9,568 nucleotides of DNA from Candidatus Hydrogenedentes bacterium CG07_land_8_20_14_0_80_42_17 (GCA_002780065.1 PEWQ01000188.1:1-9568), one strand, 5' to 3'; numbered from the stretch's first letter, positions 1 to 7,309 are shown. Notes: generated from the letters alone by a model not told the origin. Made by a program: numbers and translations.

Positions 1-55
1 ACCGACTCACTACTTCACGAGTAATTCTTTCAATTAACTCTCGATCAATCTGCAT
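1..55 (-). CDS. 5' end of a truncated BMC-associated gene with cargo-type N-terminal helix
   Basis: Only the first 18 codons plus one base are in the window, reading MQIDRELIERITREVVSR from an ATG at 55-53. A strong Shine-Dalgarno sequence lies just upstream (AGGAGGAA, 69-62, six bases before the ATG). The peptide is a short amphipathic helix with hydrophobic residues spaced three to four apart (I3, L7, I8, I11, V15, V16). It resembles the N-terminal encapsulation peptides of BMC lumen enzymes and the N-termini of three other proteins in this operon. It starts 40 bases after the diguanylate cyclase stop, on the same strand, so it is probably the next operon member. It may be a lumen enzyme, but the family cannot be named from 18 residues. 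Confidence 0.7.
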   Translation of the reverse strand, partial: MQIDRELIERITREVVSR

Positions 56-61
56 TATTTA

Positions 62-69
62 TTCCTCCT
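62..69 (-). promoter_or_regulatory. Strong ribosome binding site for the truncated left-edge gene
   Basis: AGGAGGAA on the minus strand with a six-base spacer to the ATG at 55. It supports the start codon of the truncated gene and shows that the short peptide is a real N-terminus rather than a random open frame. Confidence 0.75.
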
Positions 70-95
70 AGCATATTATTTCATAATCTTGTTTA

Positions 96-1763
96 TCATA
101 AAGTTTTTTCTGTCACATCCAAAAAATGAGTTACTCTATTTCTGCCTGAACGTTTCGAGTTATACATTGCAGCGTCCGATTCGTTGATCATTTCATCCTT
201 GCTTCGTCCAAGTTTATACGTAGATAAACCCATGCTGATGGTAACATGCAGTTTCCCGGCAGAGGTTGTAAATGTAAAATCTTCGACAGCTTTTCTCATC
301 CTTTCTGCAACAATCACCGAGCCCTGTTTGTCGGTATTCGGCAGTATCACTGTAAACTCTTCGCCGCCGTACCTGCAAGGAATATCGATTTCTCGAAAAA
401 CTCTGCGAAATATTCGGCTCAGCATTACGAGTACAGCATCCCCGACCTGATGCCCGTAAGTGTCGTTAATATCCTTGAAATGATCTATATCGGCCATTAG
501 AAGCGACAGTGGAGTGCCGGTGCGTTTAGTTCGTATTATCTCCTCTTCCATTCGCTGATGGAAATATCTTGCGATAAAAAGTCGCGTTAATCCATCGGTA
601 ATTGCAAGATCATACAGCCTCGAATTTTCAAACGCTACGGACGAAATTTCAGCAAGCGTCGTTAATGCGGACTCGTCTTCTTCATCAAACGAACTTCCGT
701 CATTTTTCTCGTGGAGATTAACCACGCCGAAACATCTCCCCTTTGCAATAAGCGGAAGCGCAAATAATGACTCCTTGGCGCGATGCTCTCCGGAAAAAGA
801 TTTGTATTCAGAACTATCTTTAAGTTTATCTACTTTGATCGGCTTCCCTGTTGCCATCACTTTTCCGGCAACTCCTTCTCCAATCTTCAGCTTCAGAAAT
901 GATGCCGCGTCTTGCCGCAATCCTACTCCGCCGACAATCTCCAGACATTCAGTCGATTCATTCCAAAGCATTAAACTCATCTTTGAAACGTTGCCCATCT
1001 CGATAAAAGCCTCTACTACAATTTGTATGACTTTGTCGCGAGCAAGTTCGGAAGAAATAATTCTGCCCCATTCTTGCAGTTGAGTGATAACTGCAATTTG
1101 ATTTTCTATTTTAAACGCCATGTCGTTGAAAGTTCCGGCAAGCATTCCAATCTCGTCATTGGAGTTTATCGAAGTTCTGGCTTTGAAATTTTTCTTACCA
1201 AAATCATTCGCGGTATCTCTCAAATGTTCGAGCGGTTTCGTAATAGTTGAAGCGACAAGCCAAGCCGCTATAAGTCCGATTAAAGAAAAAATAACTCCGA
1301 CTGAGACTTGCCTGAGAAGTATATCTCTCTGATCTTTCAAATAACGGGTAAGATTGAAATTAACCTTGATGTAGCCGTAATCTCGGCCTTCGGCAGTCAG
1401 TTTCAGAGGGACTACTCGTTCAATCTGGTTATCATTACTGTCGAACATGCAAGCAGGCGGATATGAAATTAATGGCGCCCATTTTTGGTCAAATACGGAA
1501 ATTTCCAATATGTCATCCTGAGATTCCACTGTCTTTCTAAGTACTGCATTGACATCCGCTAAACGTTCGTCAATATCACCTCCGGATACAACTAGAGCAG
1601 GCAGCACCATTAGTCCTACAGTCGTTCCAATCGTATTCATTCTGCGTTCGAAAGAATCGGCGAGAGTTCTTGAATACTCGTATCTCACAACAATCATATT
1701 CGTGACAAGAATGAGAACTACAATCAGAGTTATCATCCATGTCAATTTGCGCCGTAATGTCAT
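96..1763 (-). CDS. Membrane diguanylate cyclase, HAMP-GAF-GGDEF
   Basis: A 555-residue protein predicted to make cyclic di-GMP from two GTP at the inner membrane. Order of parts: TM1 at about residues 8-26; a periplasmic sensor region of about 125 residues with no family I recognise; TM2 at about 153-175; HAMP at about 172-224 (P177, DEIG at 203-206); GAF at about 240-385; and GGDEF at about 386-550. The active-site signature is intact as GGEEF (466-470), within CRYGGEEF. The allosteric inhibitory site RxxD is present (R457, D460), so product feedback is expected. No EAL or HD-GYP domain is present, so it should be a synthase only. Its ATG overlaps the nucleotidase stop in an ATGA arrangement (1763-1760), implying translational coupling. 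Placement inside a BMC operon is unusual. The signals sensed by the periplasmic region and the GAF domain are unknown. Confidence 0.93.
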   Translation of the reverse strand: MTLRRKLTWMITLIVVLILVTNMIVVRYEYSRTLADSFERRMNTIGTTVGLMVLPALVVSGGDIDERLADVNAVLRKTVESQDDILEISVFDQKWAPLISYPPACMFDSNDNQIERVVPLKLTAEGRDYGYIKVNFNLTRYLKDQRDILLRQVSVGVIFSLIGLIAAWLVASTITKPLEHLRDTANDFGKKNFKARTSINSNDEIGMLAGTFNDMAFKIENQIAVITQLQEWGRIISSELARDKVIQIVVEAFIEMGNVSKMSLMLWNESTECLEIVGGVGLRQDAASFLKLKIGEGVAGKVMATGKPIKVDKLKDSSEYKSFSGEHRAKESLFALPLIAKGRCFGVVNLHEKNDGSSFDEEDESALTTLAEISSVAFENSRLYDLAITDGLTRLFIARYFHQRMEEEIIRTKRTGTPLSLLMADIDHFKDINDTYGHQVGDAVLVMLSRIFRRVFREIDIPCRYGGEEFTVILPNTDKQGSVIVAERMRKAVEDFTFTTSAGKLHVTISMGLSTYKLGRSKDEMINESDAAMYNSKRSGRNRVTHFLDVTEKTL

Positions 1764-3337
1764 CTCTTATTCCTTAAGATCCATCGCTCTTCAGAAACAG
1801 GAGCTACACCACCTGAATGCTTTTCAAAAAATTCTACCTCAGCTTCAAGCAAAGTTCTTCCTGAATCGTAACCTTCAAGTCCTTCAACAAATTCTCTGTA
1901 AGCATCTCCGCCGGCAAAAAGAAACGAATTTGTAGCAACGGAATAAAGTCTGTTCCGCTCAAGCTTCGATCCTGAAATAACAACTTCCATAATTTTTGAA
2001 CCGGCAGGCTTATCCGGATCATAAGTGACTTTCATACCGGAGATCTCGAAAGTCGTGTGTTTGCCATCCAGAGCCTTTTCAAGCAGAGATAAAATTTGAG
2101 CTCCTGTAAGCTTCACCGAACATATTGTATTGCCGAATGGGCTGACCGAGTAAAGAGCTCTCAAACTGATTTCCCCTTCCGAAATGTCGGACCTAATGCC
2201 GCCTTTATTCATAATTCCTATATCCGCGCGAGCATACTCACGCATAATATCGGCCTGATGATTCCCGAGCGGACTTGAAATACCGGTATTCGATCTCCGC
2301 TTGAATGGAGCTAAAGCGCGCCCAACAACACGATTCATTGAACGATCAATCTCCGAAAATTTAGGCTCTAAAAATTTTCTCATCTCTTCGTCCTCTGGAA
2401 AAACTTCGTGACGAAGTTCAACCAACTTATAGTCGAAGGCTCGAATTTGCCTGAGCTGTCTGTCCCATCGGATTCTGATCTCTCCCGGTTCTACTCCTTT
2501 GCCGCCTGTCTGAACGATTCTTACTCCGTTCACAATAACAGGCGAAGGCAATCTGGTATGAGAGTGCCCGCCGATTATCATATCGATTCTGATAGTTCCA
2601 CTCTCAGAAGGTAAATTCGAATCGTAAGCCGCCGCAATTTCAGAATCATGTTCGAACCCGCAATGAGTGAGAAGAATAATAATTTCCGCGCCCCTATTTT
2701 TTAATTCCCATACTGCTCTCTGCGCATTCGGCAGTTCGCGTTCAACAAACCATTCTGCATCGGAATCCAAGTTCGTAACTCGTAAAAGTTCATCGGTTAT
2801 TATTCCGGCAATTCCAATTTTTATTCCGTTCTGCTCGATGATAATCGGAGGTGAAAGTTCGGCTGGAAGCCCTCCTGTCACCCTACTACGCAGGTTGTCT
2901 GCCATAATCGGAAACTTTGCGGTATTGATTAGTTCCTTCATATTGTCGAATCCAAAATCAAATTCGTGGTTGCCTAATGTAGCCGCATCATAGCCAAGCC
3001 TATTCATCAATTCGATCATCAAGTGACCCTTAGACTCATTTCCTTCCGGAGTTCCTTGAAAATAATCGCCGGCGTCGAGAATTAAAAGATTGTCATGACC
3101 TCCGACTTTCTCCGCCCATCGTGAATAAAAAGTCGCAAGCGATGCGGTGCCTCCAATTAAAGACGCCGTATCTGAACTGCTTCTTCTTGATTTGCTCGCT
3201 CTAATGTTGCCGTGTACATCGTTCGTAAAAAGTATTACAAGTTCATCTCTCTGAATTGCGCTTAGCGAACGAAGCGAACACGAATTGAATAAAATAAGAA
3301 AGAAGAAAATAGTAAGAGTAAATCTTCTATTACTCAT
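1760..3337 (-). CDS. 5'-nucleotidase / 2',3'-cyclic phosphodiesterase family lipoprotein (UshA/YfkN-like)
   Basis: A 525-residue two-domain metallophosphoesterase expected to dephosphorylate nucleotides or related phosphoesters outside the cytoplasm. The N-terminus has basic residues, a hydrophobic core (about 6-17) and LFNSC, with C20 as the likely lipidated residue, matching an FCB-style lipobox. Metal-site motifs are all present: NDVHGN (D40, H42), DAGD (D88, D91), GNHE (N123, H124), THCG (H225) and GGHSH (H258, H260). The C-terminal substrate domain shows NKGGIRSDI (about 377-385), SPFGNT (399-404) and NSFLFAGGDAY (about 470-480), typical of nucleoside-binding 5'-nucleotidase C domains. 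Length is close to UshA (about 550). The ATG lies three bases after the stop of the upstream gene, with GAGG of its ribosome site inside that gene's 3' end. The 3' end overlaps the cyclase gene. Substrate preference (NMP, cyclic nucleotide, UDP-sugar) cannot be read from sequence. Confidence 0.92.
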   Translation of the reverse strand: MSNRRFTLTIFFFLILFNSCSLRSLSAIQRDELVILFTNDVHGNIRASKSRRSSSDTASLIGGTASLATFYSRWAEKVGGHDNLLILDAGDYFQGTPEGNESKGHLMIELMNRLGYDAATLGNHEFDFGFDNMKELINTAKFPIMADNLRSRVTGGLPAELSPPIIIEQNGIKIGIAGIITDELLRVTNLDSDAEWFVERELPNAQRAVWELKNRGAEIIILLTHCGFEHDSEIAAAYDSNLPSESGTIRIDMIIGGHSHTRLPSPVIVNGVRIVQTGGKGVEPGEIRIRWDRQLRQIRAFDYKLVELRHEVFPEDEEMRKFLEPKFSEIDRSMNRVVGRALAPFKRRSNTGISSPLGNHQADIMREYARADIGIMNKGGIRSDISEGEISLRALYSVSPFGNTICSVKLTGAQILSLLEKALDGKHTTFEISGMKVTYDPDKPAGSKIMEVVISGSKLERNRLYSVATNSFLFAGGDAYREFVEGLEGYDSGRTLLEAEVEFFEKHSGGVAPVSEERWILRNKR

Positions 3338-3340
3338 CGG

Positions 3341-3826
3341 TTATTCCTCAATGATTCTAACTCCGCTTCGCTCGGCATTGTCTCTGGCTAATGGCGTGAT
3401 TCTGTCTTTCTTTGACAGCCTTATAACTTTTTCTCCGAGCATAATTTTATCGATATCGGAAGCAGTAATTAATTTTCGATCATTTGCAGAGACAGGATTA
3501 ATTTTAGGAACTAGAGATTCTGTTCGGCTCAAATAAGCCACAACTGAAGACATAACAGCTTCAGCAAGCATTGCAGCATCTCCGGAATTCAAATCAGCGC
3601 TCAAGGTTTGAGTAATTTTTATTCCCAGAGTTTCAGCTCTATCACGTGCGGCAGGAGTTATTATCGCTCCGGGCGGAATCTCAAGCACTTTGCTTCCTCT
3701 TCGTTTCGCTTGAGCTACCATGGATTCCGAAACAACAGGGCGTTTTATTCGAGGCGTCGCTGTCGCAGACGAAAGCGACTTAACTACTTCTTCTTCAACA
3801 ACACGTCTTATTGTGACGTAATCCAT
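3341..3826 (-). CDS. BMC-associated protein of unknown function with duplicated ITPxARD motif
   Basis: A 161-residue protein with no catalytic motif I recognise. Residues 1-20 (MDYVTIRRVVEEEVVKSLSS) form an amphipathic helix of the encapsulation-peptide type. Two 41-residue segments, 31-71 and 118-158, align without gaps. Each ends in the motif ITP-x-ARD-x-AE-x-x-G-[IV]-x-I (56-71 and 143-158), and I count 13 of 41 identical positions. A similar 'LTPxAR' motif occurs near the N-terminus of EutT-type corrinoid adenosyltransferases and in other BMC accessory proteins, but the adenosyltransferase core is absent. A second hydrophobic helix lies at about 85-100. It sits 33 bases after the shell gene pduT and three bases before the nucleotidase gene. 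A lumen scaffold or shell-cargo adaptor is a guess; no biochemical role can be assigned. Confidence 0.85.
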   Translation of the reverse strand: MDYVTIRRVVEEEVVKSLSSATATPRIKRPVVSESMVAQAKRRGSKVLEIPPGAIITPAARDRAETLGIKITQTLSADLNSGDAAMLAEAVMSSVVAYLSRTESLVPKINPVSANDRKLITASDIDKIMLGEKVIRLSKKDRITPLARDNAERSGVRIIEE

Positions 3827-3859
3827 CTATAACACCCGTTTCAAATTAATCTCTTCTCA

Positions 3860-4414
3860 CTAAAATATCGCCTTTATGAGTTCTTCATGAGGCTGAGGTA
3901 TAACGATCGAAGAATGCAATAATCCATTTTGTCGAGCTATTTCGCCCGCCGCACGCATCGCATCTTTAACAGGGCCAACTTGACCTGTAAGTATGAAAAA
4001 ACCTTTTCCGCCTATTCCAGTTGCAAGCCTCGCCTCGATAAGTTTTACCTCGGCCTCTTTCACCGCCGCATCGGCAGAGCGAATCAGGCACGCTACAGAA
4101 TATGTTTCCAATACTCCAACAGCCTGCAATTTCTTTACGACTACCGCACCGGCTAGAGCGGGAAATACATCTTCATGAACACGGGGAATGACGGCCGAAT
4201 CTACAACTGTTGTCGCAGCTCTTTTCTTTCCGGCTGAAATTGCAGTTTCTATGGCTCCGACTTCACCGCGTAAAACAATAATGAATTTTCCGGGGCAGAC
4301 AGGATGCGCATCAATAAGTGTCACCTCCGCAGATTTCAACATTGCATCAGCAGATTCAATCCCGAGCGCAATCGAGTTTGTCTCTAAAATTCCAACCGCC
4401 GAAAAATCACTCAT
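3860..4414 (-). CDS. pduT: PduT-type BMC-T shell protein with Fe-S pore cysteine
   Basis: A tandem two-BMC-domain protein that would form pseudohexameric trimers in the compartment shell. Domain 1 (about residues 5-90) starts AVGILETNSIALG; domain 2 (about 95-184) starts AVGVLETYSVA. Both domains end in the usual shell signature (VIPRVHE and VIPQPHE). C40, in VCPGKF, aligns with the PduT cysteine (C38 in Salmonella) that binds a 4Fe-4S cluster at the trimer pore. I choose the ATG at 4414 over a GTG at 4423. GAGGTG (4426-4421) makes a Shine-Dalgarno sequence six bases before the ATG and overlaps that GTG, and the resulting 184 residues equal the usual PduT length. The gene directly follows pduS, its known redox partner in Pdu systems, so trans-shell electron transfer is the likely role. 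Confidence 0.95.
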   Translation of the reverse strand: MSDFSAVGILETNSIALGIESADAMLKSAEVTLIDAHPVCPGKFIIVLRGEVGAIETAISAGKKRAATTVVDSAVIPRVHEDVFPALAGAVVVKKLQAVGVLETYSVACLIRSADAAVKEAEVKLIEARLATGIGGKGFFILTGQVGPVKDAMRAAGEIARQNGLLHSSIVIPQPHEELIKAIF

Positions 4415-4420
4415 CGTGTT

Positions 4421-4426
4421 CACCTC
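4421..4426 (-). promoter_or_regulatory. Ribosome binding site that fixes the pduT start
   Basis: GAGGTG on the minus strand, six bases from the ATG at 4414. The only other start candidate, GTG at 4423, lies within this site and has no comparable ribosome site of its own, so the shorter protein is preferred. Confidence 0.7.
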
Positions 4427-4446
4427 GTCTCGCTTTTACTTCCTTA

Positions 4447-4470
4447 CGCAGGCTAAAGCCTGCGGCCACC
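4447..4470 (-). repeat. REP-like palindrome between pduS and pduT
   Basis: A perfect 8-bp inverted repeat, CGCAGGCT (4447-4454) and AGCCTGCG (4457-4464), separated by two bases. On the minus strand it is preceded by GGTGGC (4470-4465). A short GC-rich palindrome with a GTGG or GTAG-like tetranucleotide at its 5' foot is the layout of REP elements mobilised by TnpA-REP (RAYT) transposases. From memory, close variants of 'GCAGGCTTTAGCCTGC' recur between genes in many bacterial genomes. It lies in the 92-bp gap between pduS and pduT and could also act as an mRNA-stabilising hairpin. On the minus strand no U-run follows, so it is not a good terminator for this operon. Confidence 0.6.
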
Positions 4471-4506
4471 TTTTTTAATAATGAATTCGTATCATGCATT
4501 ACGATA

Positions 4507-5838
4507 CTACAACTCACTCTTAATCTCTACAACATCGCTCACTTTTGTTACCACTCCGTCAATCGAAGCGTGAACTCTAGCGCCTAAAGCCGATTCGGGA
4601 ATCTCACCGATGAGATCTCCTTTTTTGACCTTTGACTTTTCCTTTACAACTGCTCTTGCCGGAGCTCCTACATGTTGAGAAAGCGGAATCTTGACCGTCT
4701 TCGGCAAAAGTATTTCCGTCGCCATAGGCGCCTCAACATCCCATTCGGTAAGATGCAGGCCTTGAACTATCCGCTCAACCGGAATTTTTCTGTCCGCTAT
4801 TGATGGGTGAATTGAACCCGTCTCACCGCGAAATGGATTCTGAATTTTATTCTCTGCCATCTTTCTCTTCACAGCTTGCATTACTTCTCTAGGCCTGAGA
4901 TCCATCGGGCACGACCACAAAGTGCATATTCCGCATTCACAACAAATTGCTCCGGTCAAAGCAAAACCTTCCATTGGCGGCGGTTCTAAAGCAAATGCCG
5001 ACGCCCGCATCGCACGGTGAGGCAGCACGCGGTGTCCGAGCAAATAACGCGGACAATATTTTGTGCAGTCTTCGCATGACGTGCAAGCCGCCGCCGCTTT
5101 ATTCCATGATATTCTCATCGACTCCATTCGCTTTTTTACGTAAGGGTGTTCGGTCGGAAAAAGCAGTATGCCTGAAGTTCTTTTCGTAATCGAATGAGTG
5201 AGTTCGACAAATTTTCCCATCATGGGTCCGCCATCAATGATTACATAATTTTCAACTGACGCGCCTCCGGCTTTCTCAATTAAATCCGATACCGGAGTTC
5301 CGATTGGAGCAAGAAATGTGGTCGGATGCCGAACTGCTCCGCCTACTGTCACATATCGCTCGGTCACAGGTGCCCCTGAATCAGCGTCATCAATCCAGCA
5401 TAATGTATGAACATTTTGAACAAGGCATCCGACATTCATTGGCAAAGAAGCTTCGGGAATTACTCTGCCCGTCACTTCGTAAACTAACGTCACTTCATCG
5501 CCTGCAGGATAAAATGAACCGAGAGGAAAAAGTTCAACCCCGAATTTTTTTGCATGTTTTTCCAATTCCGACCATGCTGATTTATATTTTTTTTTCAAAG
5601 CAATTATCGCGCGCTTCGCGCCTGTTGCCCCGCGTACCTTTGCAATTCCAGAAACAACCTTTTCAGCAAATTTAGCCATTATCTGCTGATCGACCCGCAA
5701 CAGCGGTTCGCATTCAGCTCCGTTCGCAATAACAATTTCAACCTTTGCAGAAATTTTTACATGAGTGGGAAACCCTGCTCCGCCGGCTCCAACTACTCCA
5801 GCATTGCGAACAGAGTCTTGTAAAGAATTAGATTTCAT
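4507..5838 (-). CDS. pduS: PduS-type Fe-S flavoprotein (RnfC/NuoF-like cobalamin reductase or NADH electron carrier)
   Basis: A 443-residue lumen electron carrier predicted to oxidise NADH through FMN and Fe-S centres. In Pdu systems it supports cob(III)alamin reduction and interacts with PduT. The N-terminal RnfC/NuoF-like domain has the glycine-rich VVGAGGAGFPTHVK (15-28) and NGAECEPLL (39-47). A SLBB-like segment follows around 160-215. Two 4Fe-4S motifs follow: C252-x2-C255-x2-C258-x3-C262-P and C299/C302-x2-C305-x4-C310-P. The C-terminal part (about 385-443) looks like a barrel-sandwich (biotinyl-like) hybrid domain. The ATG is 17 bases after the aldehyde dehydrogenase stop. I see no Shine-Dalgarno sequence, and an in-frame TAA four codons upstream blocks a longer start, so translation may depend on coupling. 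No B12 enzyme is visible here, so NAD+ regeneration is as plausible as cobalamin reduction. Confidence 0.94.
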   Translation of the reverse strand: MKSNSLQDSVRNAGVVGAGGAGFPTHVKISAKVEIVIANGAECEPLLRVDQQIMAKFAEKVVSGIAKVRGATGAKRAIIALKKKYKSAWSELEKHAKKFGVELFPLGSFYPAGDEVTLVYEVTGRVIPEASLPMNVGCLVQNVHTLCWIDDADSGAPVTERYVTVGGAVRHPTTFLAPIGTPVSDLIEKAGGASVENYVIIDGGPMMGKFVELTHSITKRTSGILLFPTEHPYVKKRMESMRISWNKAAAACTSCEDCTKYCPRYLLGHRVLPHRAMRASAFALEPPPMEGFALTGAICCECGICTLWSCPMDLRPREVMQAVKRKMAENKIQNPFRGETGSIHPSIADRKIPVERIVQGLHLTEWDVEAPMATEILLPKTVKIPLSQHVGAPARAVVKEKSKVKKGDLIGEIPESALGARVHASIDGVVTKVSDVVEIKSEL

Positions 5839-5855
5839 TGCGTGAAGTTAACACA

Positions 5856-7277
5856 TCAATAAATCCTCAGCGCTCCAACCATAACGAGTCTCCTCTTGCG
5901 AGCAAAATTTCTTGGAGACGTGCAACCTTCACCGGTCGGAGTTGTAATGCTCCACGCGGTCGGTCCCTCGCCTTCAAGTCCAAGCCCGTTAAAACAGCTC
6001 CCGTTCACAACAAAGATGGAGCAGTTCGCCGCTCTGCCGAATATGGTGACATGTTCTAGATTTGTCGAATGAATCATAGCAGTATGCGAATAGCCGTGCT
6101 CAGCTTCCAGAGCCCAACTCATCGCTTCGTTAAAATCACTGCATCTTACTAGTGGAATAATCGGCATCAGCTGCTCGGTCTGAACTAGAGGATGATCCTT
6201 ATTTCGGCCTACATCGCACACCAACAGCTTTGTCGATTCAGGCACCGTAATTCCGATTCTAGCCGCCAATGATTTAGCCGACCGTCCGACAGAGTCACGC
6301 TTCGGTTTAGTGCGAGGACCATGAGGACCATCGTAATTTTCAAGGCATGTCTTCAAGAGTCTGTCGAGTTCAAACTGCCGCAATTCATAAGTGCCGTTCT
6401 TCTTCATCTCTGAAATTAGTTTGTCTGCAATAGAGTCGACAGCAAATATTTCTTTCTCGGCAATGCAGACGATGTTGTTGTCGAGCGACGCTCCTCTAAC
6501 AATTCCGCGCCCCGCATTCGCCAAGTTTGCTGTTTCGTCAACAATGACCGGAGGGTTGCCTGGCCCCGCCGCTAGGCACCTTTTCCCGACCGTCAGCGCG
6601 GCTTTAACAACCTCGCCGCCGCCTGTAACTACCAACAATTTAACTTTTTTGTGATTGAAAATTATACTTCCTGTCTCCAAAGTCGGATACGCAACTGTAG
6701 TCAACATATTCTGAGGACCGCCGTTATCCGTTATTGCGCGGTTCAATAAAGAGATCGTTCTTGCCGAGACTCGCTTCGCGCTCGGATGACAATTGTAAAC
6801 GATCGAGTTTCCCGCAGAAAGAGCGCAAATTGCATTGTTCGATACAGTCTCCGACGGATTCGTACTCGGAGTGATTGAACCGACAATTCCAAACGGTGTG
6901 AATTCTTCTATTGTCACGCCGTGATCGCCTGAATAAACAATATGAGGAATGTCCTCGATGCCGGGCGTCTTCTTAGCTACAAGAATATTCTTCAATACCT
7001 TCTGCTCAACATCTCCCATTCCGGTTTCTTGAACGGCAAGATCGGCAAGTTCTCTCGCTGAATCAATAATCTTTTTGCGCATCGCCTTAATAATTTCGCC
7101 GCGGCGCTCAAGCGTAAGCTGAACCCAAACTTTTTGAGCAGATGCCGCCGCTTCAATCGCATCTTCCATTCGAGTAAAAATACCATCGGATGAATCAGGC
7201 TGGAGTGCAGTCGGAGTTTCGTGCCCTAATCTTTCGATAACCTTTTGTGTTATCGCAGTAATCTCTCGATCATTCAT
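5856..7277 (-). CDS. pduP: CoA-acylating aldehyde dehydrogenase (PduP/EutE family)
   Basis: A 473-residue enzyme converting an aldehyde, NAD+ and CoA to acyl-CoA and NADH inside the compartment. Residues 1-18 (MNDREITAITQKVIERLG) form an amphipathic encapsulation helix, joined by a linker (about 19-30) to the dehydrogenase body, as in PduP. Conserved signatures: TPSTNP (136-141), VVTGGGEVV (about 216-224), GPGNPPVIVD (238-247) and the catalytic Cys C271 in DNNIVCIAEKE. Length matches PduP (about 460). The ATG at 7277 is supported by AAGGAAAGG eight bases upstream. The gene follows the shell protein by 87 bp, which include a hairpin, and precedes pduS by 17 bp. The symbol is a family-level choice: acetaldehyde (EutE-like), propionaldehyde (PduP-like) or another aldehyde cannot be told apart without the signature enzyme. 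Confidence 0.96.
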   Translation of the reverse strand: MNDREITAITQKVIERLGHETPTALQPDSSDGIFTRMEDAIEAAASAQKVWVQLTLERRGEIIKAMRKKIIDSARELADLAVQETGMGDVEQKVLKNILVAKKTPGIEDIPHIVYSGDHGVTIEEFTPFGIVGSITPSTNPSETVSNNAICALSAGNSIVYNCHPSAKRVSARTISLLNRAITDNGGPQNMLTTVAYPTLETGSIIFNHKKVKLLVVTGGGEVVKAALTVGKRCLAAGPGNPPVIVDETANLANAGRGIVRGASLDNNIVCIAEKEIFAVDSIADKLISEMKKNGTYELRQFELDRLLKTCLENYDGPHGPRTKPKRDSVGRSAKSLAARIGITVPESTKLLVCDVGRNKDHPLVQTEQLMPIIPLVRCSDFNEAMSWALEAEHGYSHTAMIHSTNLEHVTIFGRAANCSIFVVNGSCFNGLGLEGEGPTAWSITTPTGEGCTSPRNFARKRRLVMVGALRIY

Positions 7278-7309
7278 CGATTATGCCTTTCCTTAATTTC
7301 CAAAACATT

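Noticed and set aside
1549-1935. Plus-strand open frame of 128 codons across the nucleotidase-cyclase junction
   Set aside because: It lies antisense to two genes with clear domain motifs. Its translation is low-complexity and resembles no family, so it is a shadow frame, as are the other plus-strand frames left of 8657.
3341-3826. Calling the 161-residue protein a corrinoid adenosyltransferase (EutT) because of the LTPxAR-like motif
   Set aside because: Only the short motif is shared, it occurs twice, and the protein is too short and lacks the adenosyltransferase core and metal-binding cysteines.
4415-4423. GTG at 4423 as the pduT start
   Set aside because: It lies inside the Shine-Dalgarno sequence that serves ATG 4414, and the ATG gives the family-typical 184 residues.
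4447-4476. Rho-independent terminator (palindrome followed by TTTTTT)
   Set aside because: The T-run follows the hairpin only on the plus strand, where no gene ends. On the operon strand the hairpin is followed by TAAGGAAG, so it would not terminate the BMC transcript.
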